Source: Serratia proteamaculans (GTDB lineage: Bacteria > Pseudomonadota > Gammaproteobacteria > Enterobacterales > Enterobacteriaceae). Taken from it: 64,000 bases of DNA. The stretch spans positions 124,001 to 188,000 of the forward strand of contig NZ_WBKI01000006.1 of assembly GCF_008830365.1 (NCBI RefSeq). The letters run 5' to 3'. A program made the position numbers and the translations under genes. Under the pieces are notes generated by a model. It ran no database searches. It was given only the letters and a program-made list of their open reading frames with translations, and was not told the origin of the DNA. This document shows, piece after piece, positions 47,220-55,732 of this stretch (position 1 is the first letter of the stretch; every line of letters starts with the position of its first letter).

Positions 47220-48563
47220 ATGGAAAATACCTTATCGGTAGAGTCATTCTTGTCCTCACTACAACAGCATAATCCTCATCAGCCAGAATTTTTACAGGCG
47301 GTCAGAGAAGTCTTCACCTCGCTGTGGCCGTTTATCGAGCGCAACCCGCGTTATCGTGAATATGCCCTGCTGGAGCGCTTGGTTGAACCGGAACGCACCA
47401 TTCAGTTCCGGGTCAGTTGGGTGGACGATCGCGGCCAGGTACAGGTTAACCGCGCCTGGCGCGTGCAGTTCAACTCCGCCATTGGGCCCTATAAAGGCGG
47501 CATGCGTTTTCACCCGTCGGTCAATTTATCGATCCTGAAATTCCTCGGTTTTGAACAGACCTTCAAAAATGCACTGACCACATTGCCGATGGGCGGCGGG
47601 AAAGGCGGTTCAGACTTTGATCCGAAAGGAAAAAGCCAGGCGGAGATCATGCGTTTCTGCCAGTCGCTGATGACCGAGTTGTACCGCCATCTGGGGCCAG
47701 ACACCGACGTGCCCGCCGGAGATATCGGCGTTGGCGGTCGTGAGGTCGGCTTTATGAGCGGCATGATGAAGAAACTGTCCAACAACACCGCCTGCGTGTT
47801 TACCGGCAAGGGGTTGTCATTCGGTGGCAGTTTGATCCGCCCGGAAGCCACCGGCTATGGCCTGGTGTACTTTACCGACGCCATGCTGCAGCGTCACGGA
47901 TTAGGCTTTGAAGGCATGCGGGTGGCGGTATCCGGGTCAGGCAATGTGGCGCAGTACACCATTGAGAAGGCGCTGGAGCTGGATGCGCGCGTCATCACCG
48001 TGTCTGACTCCGGCGGCACCTTGGTCGACGAAGCCGGTTTCACCACTGAAAAACTGGCCCATTTGGTGGAGATCAAGAATCAGCGCTATGGCCGGGTGGA
48101 AGATTACGCCCGCGAGCGCGGTCTGACCTATCTGGCCGGTCAGCAACCATGGAGCATCCCGGTGGACATCGCCCTGCCGTGCGCTACCCAAAACGAGCTG
48201 GATCTGGAAGCCGCCCAAATGCTGATCCGCAACGGGGTAAAAGCCGTGGCCGAGGGCGCCAATATGCCGACCACCATTCAGGCGACAGACGCATTCCTGG
48301 ACGCCGGCGTGTTGTTTGCCCCTGGCAAAGCCGCCAACGCCGGTGGGGTCGCGACCTCCGGCCTGGAGATGGCGCAGAATGCCGCGCGCATCGGCTGGCG
48401 AGCGGAGAAAGTGGATGTACGTTTACAACATATCATGGCGGATATTCATCACGCCTGCGTGGAATACGGTGGTGAGGGCAAGCAAACTCACTACGTACAC
48501 GGTGCCAATATTGCCGGATTCGTCAAGGTTGCCGACGCCATGCTGGCGCAGGGCGTGCTGTAA
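47220..48563 (+). CDS. gdhA: NADP-specific glutamate dehydrogenase
   Basis: Assimilates ammonia into 2-oxoglutarate to give glutamate. It is 447 residues. The catalytic lysine is in PMGGGKGGSDFDPKGK, the N-terminal substrate motif is GPYKGGMRFHPSVN, and the NADP-binding fold is VAVSGSGNVAQY. It does not occupy this position in E. coli; here it lies between uspA and a sugar transporter operon. AAGGAG is six bases before the ATG and directly follows a palindromic repeat. Confidence 0.96.
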   Translation: MENTLSVESFLSSLQQHNPHQPEFLQAVREVFTSLWPFIERNPRYREYALLERLVEPERTIQFRVSWVDDRGQVQVNRAWRVQFNSAIGPYKGGMRFHPSVNLSILKFLGFEQTFKNALTTLPMGGGKGGSDFDPKGKSQAEIMRFCQSLMTELYRHLGPDTDVPAGDIGVGGREVGFMSGMMKKLSNNTACVFTGKGLSFGGSLIRPEATGYGLVYFTDAMLQRHGLGFEGMRVAVSGSGNVAQYTIEKALELDARVITVSDSGGTLVDEAGFTTEKLAHLVEIKNQRYGRVEDYARERGLTYLAGQQPWSIPVDIALPCATQNELDLEAAQMLIRNGVKAVAEGANMPTTIQATDAFLDAGVLFAPGKAANAGGVATSGLEMAQNAARIGWRAEKVDVRLQHIMADIHHACVEYGGEGKQTHYVHGANIAGFVKVADAMLAQGVL

Positions 48564-48608
48564 TCACCCCACAAGGTGATGTTGTTCACACATTGCTTAA
48601 ATGTTTCA

Positions 48609-48635
48609 ATGCCGGCGCTCAGACCGGCATTTTTT
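48609..48635 (+). terminator. Intrinsic terminator of gdhA
   Basis: Stem ATGCCGG/CCGGCAT with an 8-base loop and T5 run, 46 bp past the gdhA stop. Confidence 0.85.
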
Positions 48636-48721
48636 CCGCCCAAAAACGACGTTCCTTCGCTTCATTCATTGCAAATATGTAAAATAATATGAGTTATACT
48701 GTTAATTAACTAATGATATTA

Positions 48722-48739
48722 GGTGGTAAAATTACCACC
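48722..48739. promoter_or_regulatory. Candidate operator of the sugar transporter operon
   Basis: Perfect inverted repeat GGTGGTAA-AA-TTACCACC, 38 bp before the TATAAT at 48777. It has the size of a repressor site. No regulator gene is adjacent in the operon, so the binder is unknown. Confidence 0.45.
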
Positions 48740-48901
48740 ACTAAATTATTAAACATTTAATTAACATAAAAACCGCTATAATTTTACCTCAATGTGCACA
48801 GCTCACAGTTTTCAAATTCGGGTTACGCCCCCTCTTCCTTTCCTTTGTAATCTGCTCAGGTGGAAAAACAACCACCCCTACAGATAAAAAAGGTACAGCG
48901 A

Positions 48902-49888
48902 ATGAAATTTAACCTCGCATTATTAAATGCATGTGTGGTTTCTGCGTGCATGTTATCAACAACACCTGCCTTAGCTGCTGAAAAGTACGAGATCGCCGTG
49001 GTTGCCAAAGTGACCGGCATTCCCTGGTTCAACCGTATGGAAGTCGGCGTCAACGAAGCGGCGAAAAAGCTCGACGTTAATGCCTACCAGACCGGGCCTT
49101 CTACCCCAGACCCGGCAGCACAGGTCAAAGTGATTGAAGACCTGATCGCCAAGAACGTTAACGCCATCATCGTGGTGCCTAACGACGCCAAGGTACTTGA
49201 ACCGGTGCTGAAGAAGGCCCGCGAGAAAGGCATCGTGGTACTGACCCATGAATCCCCGGACCAGCAGATTGGCCAGTGGGATATTGAAACCATCGACAGC
49301 GAGAAGTATGCGCAGGCCAACGTCGATGAGCTGGCAAAAGACATGGGCGGCAAAGGTGGCTATGCCATTTACGTCGGCTCGCTGACCGTGCCGCTGCACA
49401 ACGCCTGGGCGGATTCTGCCATCAAGTACCAGAAAGCCAAATACCCGGACATGTTCGAAGTGACTTCGCGCCTGCCGGTGGCGGAAAGCATTGATAAATC
49501 CTACGCCACCACGCTGGATTTGATGAAAACCTATCCGCAGATGAAAGGCATTATCGGTTTCGGCTCCCTCGGCCCGATCGGTGCCGGTCAGGCGGTCGCC
49601 AAGAAGCGCGCCAAGGACAAAATTGCCGTGGTGGGTATCGCCATGCCTGCACAGGCAGCACCTTACCTGATGCGCGGCGACATCAAGAAAGCGCTGCTGT
49701 GGGATCCGAAAGATGCCGGCTACGCGCTGGTGACAGTCGCCGATCAACTGCTGCAGGGCAAGGAAGTGACCAAAGACTTGTCGATCGAAGGTTTGGGTAA
49801 AGCCGACGTCGATATGGATAAGAAAGTGATTCGGTTTAATAAAATTCTTGAAGTGACCAAAGATAATGCCAAATCGCTGGGCTTTTAA
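48902..49888 (+). CDS. Periplasmic sugar-binding protein of an ABC transporter
   Basis: Type I periplasmic binding protein of the RbsB/LsrB kind, 328 residues. Signal peptide to about 26 (ending TPALA), then AEKYEIAVVAKVTGIPWFNRMEVGV, whose early W/F residues typically line the sugar site. TGPSTPDPAAQVKVIEDLIA is a family segment. The start at 48902 has AAGGT before it; 14 codons further upstream are discarded. It is the first gene of a six-gene operon. The exact sugar is not determinable. Confidence 0.88.
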   Translation: MKFNLALLNACVVSACMLSTTPALAAEKYEIAVVAKVTGIPWFNRMEVGVNEAAKKLDVNAYQTGPSTPDPAAQVKVIEDLIAKNVNAIIVVPNDAKVLEPVLKKAREKGIVVLTHESPDQQIGQWDIETIDSEKYAQANVDELAKDMGGKGGYAIYVGSLTVPLHNAWADSAIKYQKAKYPDMFEVTSRLPVAESIDKSYATTLDLMKTYPQMKGIIGFGSLGPIGAGQAVAKKRAKDKIAVVGIAMPAQAAPYLMRGDIKKALLWDPKDAGYALVTVADQLLQGKEVTKDLSIEGLGKADVDMDKKVIRFNKILEVTKDNAKSLGF

Positions 49889-49991
49889 CCTTAAGTAGGA
49901 TTGATTGCGCCACACCGGGAAATTAATTAAATAACGTCGGCGCGCAGCCCACCGCGCCCGACGATAATAAAAACCTGCACAGGTTAACGCT

Positions 49992-51491
49992 ATGACCACA
50001 TCCACCGCATTTATCAGCCTGGAAAATATCAGTAAACAATTTCCAGGCGTGCTGGCACTGGACCAGATCAACCTGACGCTGAATATTGGCGAAGTGCACT
50101 GCCTGGCCGGACAAAATGGCTGTGGCAAAAGCACCATAATTAAAATTATTTCCGGCGTTTACCAGCCGGAAAAAGGCGCCAATATTTCACTGGAAGGTAA
50201 ACTGTTTCATTCCCTGACGCCGCAGCTATCCGGTTATTACGGCATTCAGGTGATTTATCAGGATCTGTCGTTATTCCCCAATCTGACGGTGGCGGAAAAT
50301 ATCGCCATTCACCGCTACCTGCCCGGCGGCCATTTCTGGGTGCGCAAGCGGGTAATGCGTCAGACGGCACTGGACGCCATGGCGCGCGTCGGCGTGCATA
50401 TCGATCCCGACAAGAAAGTCGAAAAGCTGTCGATTGCCGACCGCCAACTGGTAGCGATTTGCCGCGCCATTGCCGCCGAAGCACGGCTGGTGATCATGGA
50501 TGAACCTACCGCCTCGCTGACGCGTCAGGAGGTCAACGGCCTGCTGCGGGTGGTCAACGAACTGAAAGCGGCGGGCATCTGCGTGGTGTTTGTCAGCCAC
50601 CGGCTGGACGAAGTGATGGAAGTCGCTGACCGCATCAGCGTGATGCGCGACGGCAAGCTGGTTGGCACTTACCCGGCAAGTGAGCTGGACAGTCATGAAC
50701 TGGCGTTCCTGATGACGGGCCAACGCTTTCACTACAGCCAGTTACCCCCACGGGCAGAAGCCGACGGTGCGCCGCGACTCGAAGTGCGCAATCTCACCCG
50801 ACGTGGGAAATATCAGAATATCAATCTTTCCCTGCACGGCGGCGAGATCGTTTCGATCGTCGGGTTGCTTGGCGCAGGGCGCACCGAGCTGTGCCTCAGC
50901 CTGTTCGGCATGACCCGGCCAGACAGCGGTGAAATCAGGATCGACGACCAACCGGTACGGCTGCACAATAACCGCGAAGCGGTGCGCCAGGGCATCGGTT
51001 ATGTGTCGGAGGATCGTCTGACGCAGGGATTGATCATGGAGCAGTCGATCTACGACAACACCATCGTCACGGTGTTTGATCAACTACATACCCCGCTCGG
51101 GCTACTGGACCATACCAAAGCCGCCGGGTTGGTTAACCGGCTGATCCGCGATCTGAACATCAAGGTGTCCGACAGCGCGCTGCCGGTCAAAACCCTGTCC
51201 GGCGGTAACGCCCAGCGTATCGCTATTGCCAAGTGGGTAGCGACGCAGCCGAAGATCCTGATCCTCGACTCGCCGACCGTTGGGGTCGATATCGCCAACA
51301 AAGAGGGGATCTACCAGATCGCCAAAGATCTGGCAGCACTCGGCATGGCGGTGTTGATGATCTGCGACGAGATCCCGGAAGCCTATTACAACAGCCATCG
51401 GGTGATGGTGATGCGCAAAGGTGAGTTGATCGCCGAGTTTTCGCCGCACCACAGTACCGAACAACAGATCGCCGAGGTGGTGAATGGATAA
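49992..51491 (+). CDS. Sugar ABC transporter ATPase with two nucleotide-binding domains
   Basis: RbsA/MglA/LsrA-type fused ATPase, 499 residues. First domain: Walker A GQNGCGKST, a degenerate signature (KLSIADRQ) and Walker B LVIMDEPTAS. Second domain: non-canonical Walker A GLLGAGRTE, signature LSGGNAQR and ILILDSPTVGVD. A degenerate second P-loop is normal in this family. Its stop overlaps the first permease start by eight bases. Confidence 0.93.
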   Translation: MTTSTAFISLENISKQFPGVLALDQINLTLNIGEVHCLAGQNGCGKSTIIKIISGVYQPEKGANISLEGKLFHSLTPQLSGYYGIQVIYQDLSLFPNLTVAENIAIHRYLPGGHFWVRKRVMRQTALDAMARVGVHIDPDKKVEKLSIADRQLVAICRAIAAEARLVIMDEPTASLTRQEVNGLLRVVNELKAAGICVVFVSHRLDEVMEVADRISVMRDGKLVGTYPASELDSHELAFLMTGQRFHYSQLPPRAEADGAPRLEVRNLTRRGKYQNINLSLHGGEIVSIVGLLGAGRTELCLSLFGMTRPDSGEIRIDDQPVRLHNNREAVRQGIGYVSEDRLTQGLIMEQSIYDNTIVTVFDQLHTPLGLLDHTKAAGLVNRLIRDLNIKVSDSALPVKTLSGGNAQRIAIAKWVATQPKILILDSPTVGVDIANKEGIYQIAKDLAALGMAVLMICDEIPEAYYNSHRVMVMRKGELIAEFSPHHSTEQQIAEVVNG

Positions 51492-52473
51492 GTCATTACT
51501 GGCCCGCCTGGCCGGGCGGCATGAGTTTTACCTTGGCCTGTTGGTGTTGCTGCTGGCCATCGGCCTGAGCGTCAGCACCAGCGAATTTCTGACGCTGGGC
51601 AACCTGACCGATGTGGCCACCAGCTACGCCATTCTCGGCATTCTCGCCTGCGGCCTGTTCGTGGTGCTGATTGCCGGTGGCATCGACATTTCGTTCCCGG
51701 CGATCACCGCTATCGCCCAGTACGTGATGGCCAGCTGGGTGATCCAGCACGGCGGCGGTTTCCCGCTGGCGTTCGTTCTGGCAATGGGCGTCGGCTTGCT
51801 GCTCGGGCTGGTGAACGGTTTTCTGGTCTACTGGCTGAAAGTACCGGCGATCATCATCACCATCGCCACGCTAAACCTGTTTTACGGCCTGCTGGTATAC
51901 GCCACCAACGGCACCTGGCTGTATGGGTTCCCCGACTGGTTTATGGACGGCATCAGTTGGTTCTCGTTCCAGGGCACTGATGGCTATGACTACGGCCTGA
52001 CGCTGCCGCTGTTGTGCCTGCTGGCAGTGATTATTGTCACCGGCGTGCTAATGAACTTCACCCGCCTCGGCCGCCAGATTTTTGCCATGGGCGGTAACCG
52101 CGATGCGGCGTCGCGCCTGGGGCTGAACCTGCTGCGGTTGCACTTCTACGTTTACGGTTACATGGGCATTCTGGCGGGCATTGCCGCGGTGGTACAGGCG
52201 CAGATCACTCAGTCGGTGGCCCCCAATTCGCTGCTCGGCTTCGAACTGACGGTACTGGCGGCGGTGGTACTGGGCGGCACCAGCATGACCGGCGGCCGCG
52301 GCTCGCTGACCGGCACGCTGCTGGGTGTGGTGTTGCTGGCCTTCCTGCAGAACGGTCTGACGCTGCTTAGCGTATCGGCCTATTGGCACCAGGTGTTCAG
52401 CGGCGCGATCATTTTGATCAGCATCAGCAGCACCGCCTGGAATGAAAAACGCAAGCTGGCCAAGGAGCTATGA
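51484..52473 (+). CDS. Sugar ABC transporter permease 1
   Basis: RbsC/LsrC-type inner-membrane permease, 329 residues with about 8-10 hydrophobic segments. The cytoplasmic coupling segment is GNRDAASRLGLN, and the conserved glycine-rich tract VVLGGTSMTGGRGSLTGTLLG follows. It overlaps the ATPase gene by eight bases. The last hydrophobic segment is followed by the ribosome site of permease 2. Confidence 0.92.
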   Translation: MDKSLLARLAGRHEFYLGLLVLLLAIGLSVSTSEFLTLGNLTDVATSYAILGILACGLFVVLIAGGIDISFPAITAIAQYVMASWVIQHGGGFPLAFVLAMGVGLLLGLVNGFLVYWLKVPAIIITIATLNLFYGLLVYATNGTWLYGFPDWFMDGISWFSFQGTDGYDYGLTLPLLCLLAVIIVTGVLMNFTRLGRQIFAMGGNRDAASRLGLNLLRLHFYVYGYMGILAGIAAVVQAQITQSVAPNSLLGFELTVLAAVVLGGTSMTGGRGSLTGTLLGVVLLAFLQNGLTLLSVSAYWHQVFSGAIILISISSTAWNEKRKLAKEL

Positions 52474-52474
52474 G

Positions 52475-53428
52475 ATGACCCAGTTAACCCGTCTGATCCC
52501 AAGCGATCGGATCATCCGCCTGCAAAGCGCGATCATTATCGTCGTGGCGCTGCTGTTCGCCGGGCTGCTTGGATCGCGCTTCTTCAGCCTCGGCAATTTC
52601 CAGTCGATCGCCTCGCAGTTGCCGATCCTCGGCATGTTGGCGCTCGGCATGGGCATTACCATGCTGACCGGCGGTATCAATCTGTCGATTATCGCCGGGG
52701 CCAACGCCTGTTCGCTGGTGATGGCGGCAATTATCGTCAGCCACCCGGACCAACCGCTGTTTCTGGTTCTGGCGCTGCTGGCCGGGTTGTTGGTCGCCGT
52801 CGCCATTGGCGCGCTTAACGGCGTGCTGGTCGCCTGGGTCGGCGTTTCGCCGATCCTTGCCTCTCTTGGCACCATGACGCTGATCACCGGCCTGAATATT
52901 CTGTTGTCCAACGGCGCGGTGATCTCCGGTTTCCCGGCGGCCATTCAGTATCTCGGCAACGGCAGCCTTCTCGGCATTCCGGTGGCGCTGCTGCTGTTCC
53001 TGCTGGTTTCGGTGGGCCTGTGGCTGCTGCTGGAACACACCACGCTGGGGCGCAGCCTGTATCTGGTCGGCTCCAACGAGCAGGCCACCCGTTTCAGTGG
53101 GGTGAATACCGCCCGGGTGCAAATCGCAGTGTATATCCTGTCGGCCCTGCTCGGCTGGGGGGCGGCACTGCTGATGATGGCCAAATTCAACTCGGCCAAG
53201 GCTGGCTACGGCGAATCCTATCTGCTGGTGACCATTCTGGCCTCGGTGCTGGGGGGGATTAACCCGGATGGCGGATTTGGCCGGGTGCTCGGGCTGGTGC
53301 TGGCACTGATTGTGCTGCAAATGCTGGAGAGCGGCCTCAACCTGCTAGGCGTCAGCAGCTATCTGACCATGGCCCTGTGGGGTGCGGTGCTGATCTTGTT
53401 TATCGCATTACAGAATCGAAAAGCCTGA
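52475..53428 (+). CDS. Sugar ABC transporter permease 2
   Basis: Second RbsC/LsrD-type permease, 317 residues. MLTGGINLSIIAGANACSLV is the family's early signature, GSNEQATRFSGVN the coupling loop, and SVLGGINPDGGFGRVLGLVLA the late glycine tract. Start at 52475 with AAGGAG eight bases upstream. Two different permease genes, as in LsrC/LsrD, suggest a heterodimeric channel. Confidence 0.92.
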   Translation: MTQLTRLIPSDRIIRLQSAIIIVVALLFAGLLGSRFFSLGNFQSIASQLPILGMLALGMGITMLTGGINLSIIAGANACSLVMAAIIVSHPDQPLFLVLALLAGLLVAVAIGALNGVLVAWVGVSPILASLGTMTLITGLNILLSNGAVISGFPAAIQYLGNGSLLGIPVALLLFLLVSVGLWLLLEHTTLGRSLYLVGSNEQATRFSGVNTARVQIAVYILSALLGWGAALLMMAKFNSAKAGYGESYLLVTILASVLGGINPDGGFGRVLGLVLALIVLQMLESGLNLLGVSSYLTMALWGAVLILFIALQNRKA

Positions 53429-53441
53429 CTGGAGAAAAATA

Positions 53442-55079
53442 ATGGCGAGCTATTTTATTGGCGTAGATGTAGGCACCGGGAGTGCGCGCGCAGGGGTATT
53501 CGATCTCAACGGCCACATGGTCGGACAGGCCAGCCGAACCATCGATCTGTACCGCCCGAAGGCCGACTTTGTTGAACAGTCCTCGGACAATATCTGGCAG
53601 GCGGTGTGCAACGCGGTGCGTGATGCGGTCAATCAGGCCGACATAAACCCGATCCAGGTCAAAGGACTGGGCTTTGACGCCACCTGCTCCCTGGTGGTGC
53701 TGGACAAAGAGGGTCAGCCGTTGACCGTCAGCCCGTCCGGCCGTACCGAGCAGAACATTATCGTGTGGATGGATCACCGGGCCATCACCCAGGCCGAGCG
53801 CATAAATGCCACCAAACACCGGGTACTGGATTTCGTTGGCGGCATCATCTCGCCGGAAATGCAAACCCCCAAAATGCTGTGGCTGAAGCAGCATATGCCG
53901 ACCACCTGGGCCAATGCCGGGTATCTGTTTGACCTGCCGGACTTTCTGACCTGGCGCGCCACTCAGGACGCCACCCGTTCGTTGTGTTCGACGGTGTGCA
54001 AATGGACTTATCTCGGCCATGAACAACGCTGGGACAAGAGCTATTTCAAACAGATTGGGCTGGAAGAGGTGCTGGAACACGATGCCGCCAAGATCGGCAG
54101 CGACGTCAAAATGATGGGTGAACCGCTCGGACACGGCCTCACCCAGCGCGCCGCCAGTGAAATGGGGCTGATTGCCGGTACCGCGGTCAGCGTGTCGATC
54201 ATCGATGCCCACGCCGGTACCCTCGGCACGCTGGGTGCCACCGGGGTTTCCGGTGAAGTGGCGGACTTTAATCGCCGCGTCGCGCTGATCGGCGGCACCT
54301 CCACCGGACATATGGCGATGTCGCGCACCGCACGCTTTATCCCCGGCGTGTGGGGGCCGTATTACTCGGCCATTCTACCGGAATACTGGCTGAACGAAGG
54401 CGGCCAGTCCGCCACCGGTGCACTGATTGACCACATGATCCAATCGCACCCTTGTTATCAGGAGTTGCTGACGCAGGCAAAAACGCAGGGCCTGACCATC
54501 TATGAAGTGCTGAACGCCCTGCTACGCCGTATGGCGGGCGAGCCGGAGGACATCGCCTACCTGACCAAAGACATTCATATGCTGCCGTATTTCCACGGCA
54601 ACCGCTCGCCGCGCGCCAATCCGACGCTGACCGGCACCCTGACCGGGTTGAAGCTGTCACGCACCCCGGAAGACATGGCGCTGCACTATCTGGCGACTAT
54701 CCAGGCCATCGCGCTCGGCACCCGCCATATTATCGAAACCATGAACCAAAGCGGTTACAGCATCGATACCATCATGGCCAGCGGCGGCGGCACCAAGAAC
54801 CCGATTTTCGTGCAGGAACATGCCAACGCCACCGGCTGTGCCATGCTGTTGCCGGAAGAGAGCGAGGCAATGCTGTTGGGCGGCGCGATGATGGGCACCG
54901 TGGCGGCCGGAGTGTTCGATACCCTGCCGGAAGCGATGAGCGCCATGAGCCGCATCGGCAAAACCGTGACGCCGCAGACCAACAAGATCAAACGCTATTA
55001 CGATCGTAAATATCGTGTGTTCCATGAGTTGTATAACGACCACATGAAATACCGCCAACTGATGCAGGAGGAAGCCTGA
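53442..55079 (+). CDS. FGGY-family pentulose kinase
   Basis: ATP-dependent carbohydrate kinase, 545 residues. N-terminal FIGVDVGTGSARAGVFDLNG, GLGFDATCSLVVLD and NIIVWMDHRA are characteristic of the FGGY pentulose kinase group that includes D-ribulokinases. IIDAHAGTLGTLG and ASGGGTKNPIFVQ are further family motifs. It is 13 bp after permease 2, with GGAG before the ATG. Ribulose or a related pentulose is the best-supported substrate, by family only. Its stop codon overlaps the next start by one base. Confidence 0.85.
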   Translation: MASYFIGVDVGTGSARAGVFDLNGHMVGQASRTIDLYRPKADFVEQSSDNIWQAVCNAVRDAVNQADINPIQVKGLGFDATCSLVVLDKEGQPLTVSPSGRTEQNIIVWMDHRAITQAERINATKHRVLDFVGGIISPEMQTPKMLWLKQHMPTTWANAGYLFDLPDFLTWRATQDATRSLCSTVCKWTYLGHEQRWDKSYFKQIGLEEVLEHDAAKIGSDVKMMGEPLGHGLTQRAASEMGLIAGTAVSVSIIDAHAGTLGTLGATGVSGEVADFNRRVALIGGTSTGHMAMSRTARFIPGVWGPYYSAILPEYWLNEGGQSATGALIDHMIQSHPCYQELLTQAKTQGLTIYEVLNALLRRMAGEPEDIAYLTKDIHMLPYFHGNRSPRANPTLTGTLTGLKLSRTPEDMALHYLATIQAIALGTRHIIETMNQSGYSIDTIMASGGGTKNPIFVQEHANATGCAMLLPEESEAMLLGGAMMGTVAAGVFDTLPEAMSAMSRIGKTVTPQTNKIKRYYDRKYRVFHELYNDHMKYRQLMQEEA

Positions 55080-55684
55080 TGCAGCAAGAATGGCAGAGAG
55101 CCACACAGGCCTGGTCGGTCTACAGCCAGGAGCTGGCCCAGTTGGGTCAACGCATCGACGCACAGACCTGGCAGCGGCTGCTGACCCAGTTGTCGGAGTG
55201 TCGGGGCAAGATTGTGGTCACCGGCGTCGGTACCTCCGGCATCGCAGCCCGCAAGATTGCCCATATGCTGGCCTGCGTGGAGCGGCCGGCTATCTACCTG
55301 AACGCCACCGATGCGGCGCACGGCGATCTGGGCTTTCTGCGCGGTGATGACTTGATGATTCTGATTTCGCGCGGCGGTAATTCCGACGAGTTGACTCGGC
55401 TGCTGCCAACGCTGCAGGCCAAGGGTGTACCCTTGATTGGCGTGACGGAAAATCCGGATTCGGCAATCGCCCAAGCGGCAGAGTTGGTGATCCGCACCGG
55501 GGTAGAAAATGAGATAGATCCGCTGAATATGCTGGCAACCACCTCTATCGTACTGGTACTGGCGATTTTCGACGCGGCCTGCGCCTGTTTGATGGAACGC
55601 AGTGGCTACAACAAGGAAACACTGCTGGCGGTACACCCGGGCGGGGATGTCGGCAAGCGTTTACTGCAGGGACATTTACGTTAG
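55079..55684 (+). CDS. SIS-domain isomerase, KdsD/GutQ-like
   Basis: 201 residues, a single SIS domain resembling arabinose-5-phosphate isomerases (KdsD, GutQ) without their CBS domains. VTGVGTSGIAARKIAHML, the AAHGDLGFLRGDDLMILISRGG segment and HPGGDVGKRLL near the end match that family. With a pentulose kinase before it, ribulose-5-phosphate/arabinose-5-phosphate interconversion would be consistent (inferred). Hexulose-phosphate isomerase is the alternative. Confidence 0.8.
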   Translation: MQQEWQRATQAWSVYSQELAQLGQRIDAQTWQRLLTQLSECRGKIVVTGVGTSGIAARKIAHMLACVERPAIYLNATDAAHGDLGFLRGDDLMILISRGGNSDELTRLLPTLQAKGVPLIGVTENPDSAIAQAAELVIRTGVENEIDPLNMLATTSIVLVLAIFDAACACLMERSGYNKETLLAVHPGGDVGKRLLQGHLR

Positions 55685-55696
55685 CCTGTGTAGTCA

Positions 55697-55722
55697 GGGC
55701 TCAGCATTCACATGCCGAGCCC
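55697..55722 (+). terminator. Hairpin after the sugar transporter operon
   Basis: GGGCTC(A)GCAT pairing with ATGC(C)GAGCCC, loop TCAC, 13 bp past the isomerase stop. It lacks a T run, so termination is likely but not certain. The next gene converges from the right. Confidence 0.5.
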
Positions 55723-55732
55723 GTAATCATTA

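Larger units (their letters stand above)
48564..48901. other. Promoter region of the sugar transporter operon
   Basis: 338 bp, AT-rich from 48660 to 48785. It contains the gdhA terminator, an inverted repeat at 48722-48739, and a TATAAT at 48777-48782 that fits a -10 box, though no good -35 was seen. No gene is supported. Confidence 0.6.

Noticed and set aside
48793-48807. CRP-like site TGTGC-N5-TCACA before the sugar operon
   Set aside because: The spacing is one base shorter than the TGTGA-N6-TCACA consensus, and it lies downstream of the best -10 candidate.
48971-50137. A 388-codon minus-strand frame across the sugar-binding protein
   Set aside because: Antisense shadow of a clear periplasmic binding protein; no recognisable motifs.
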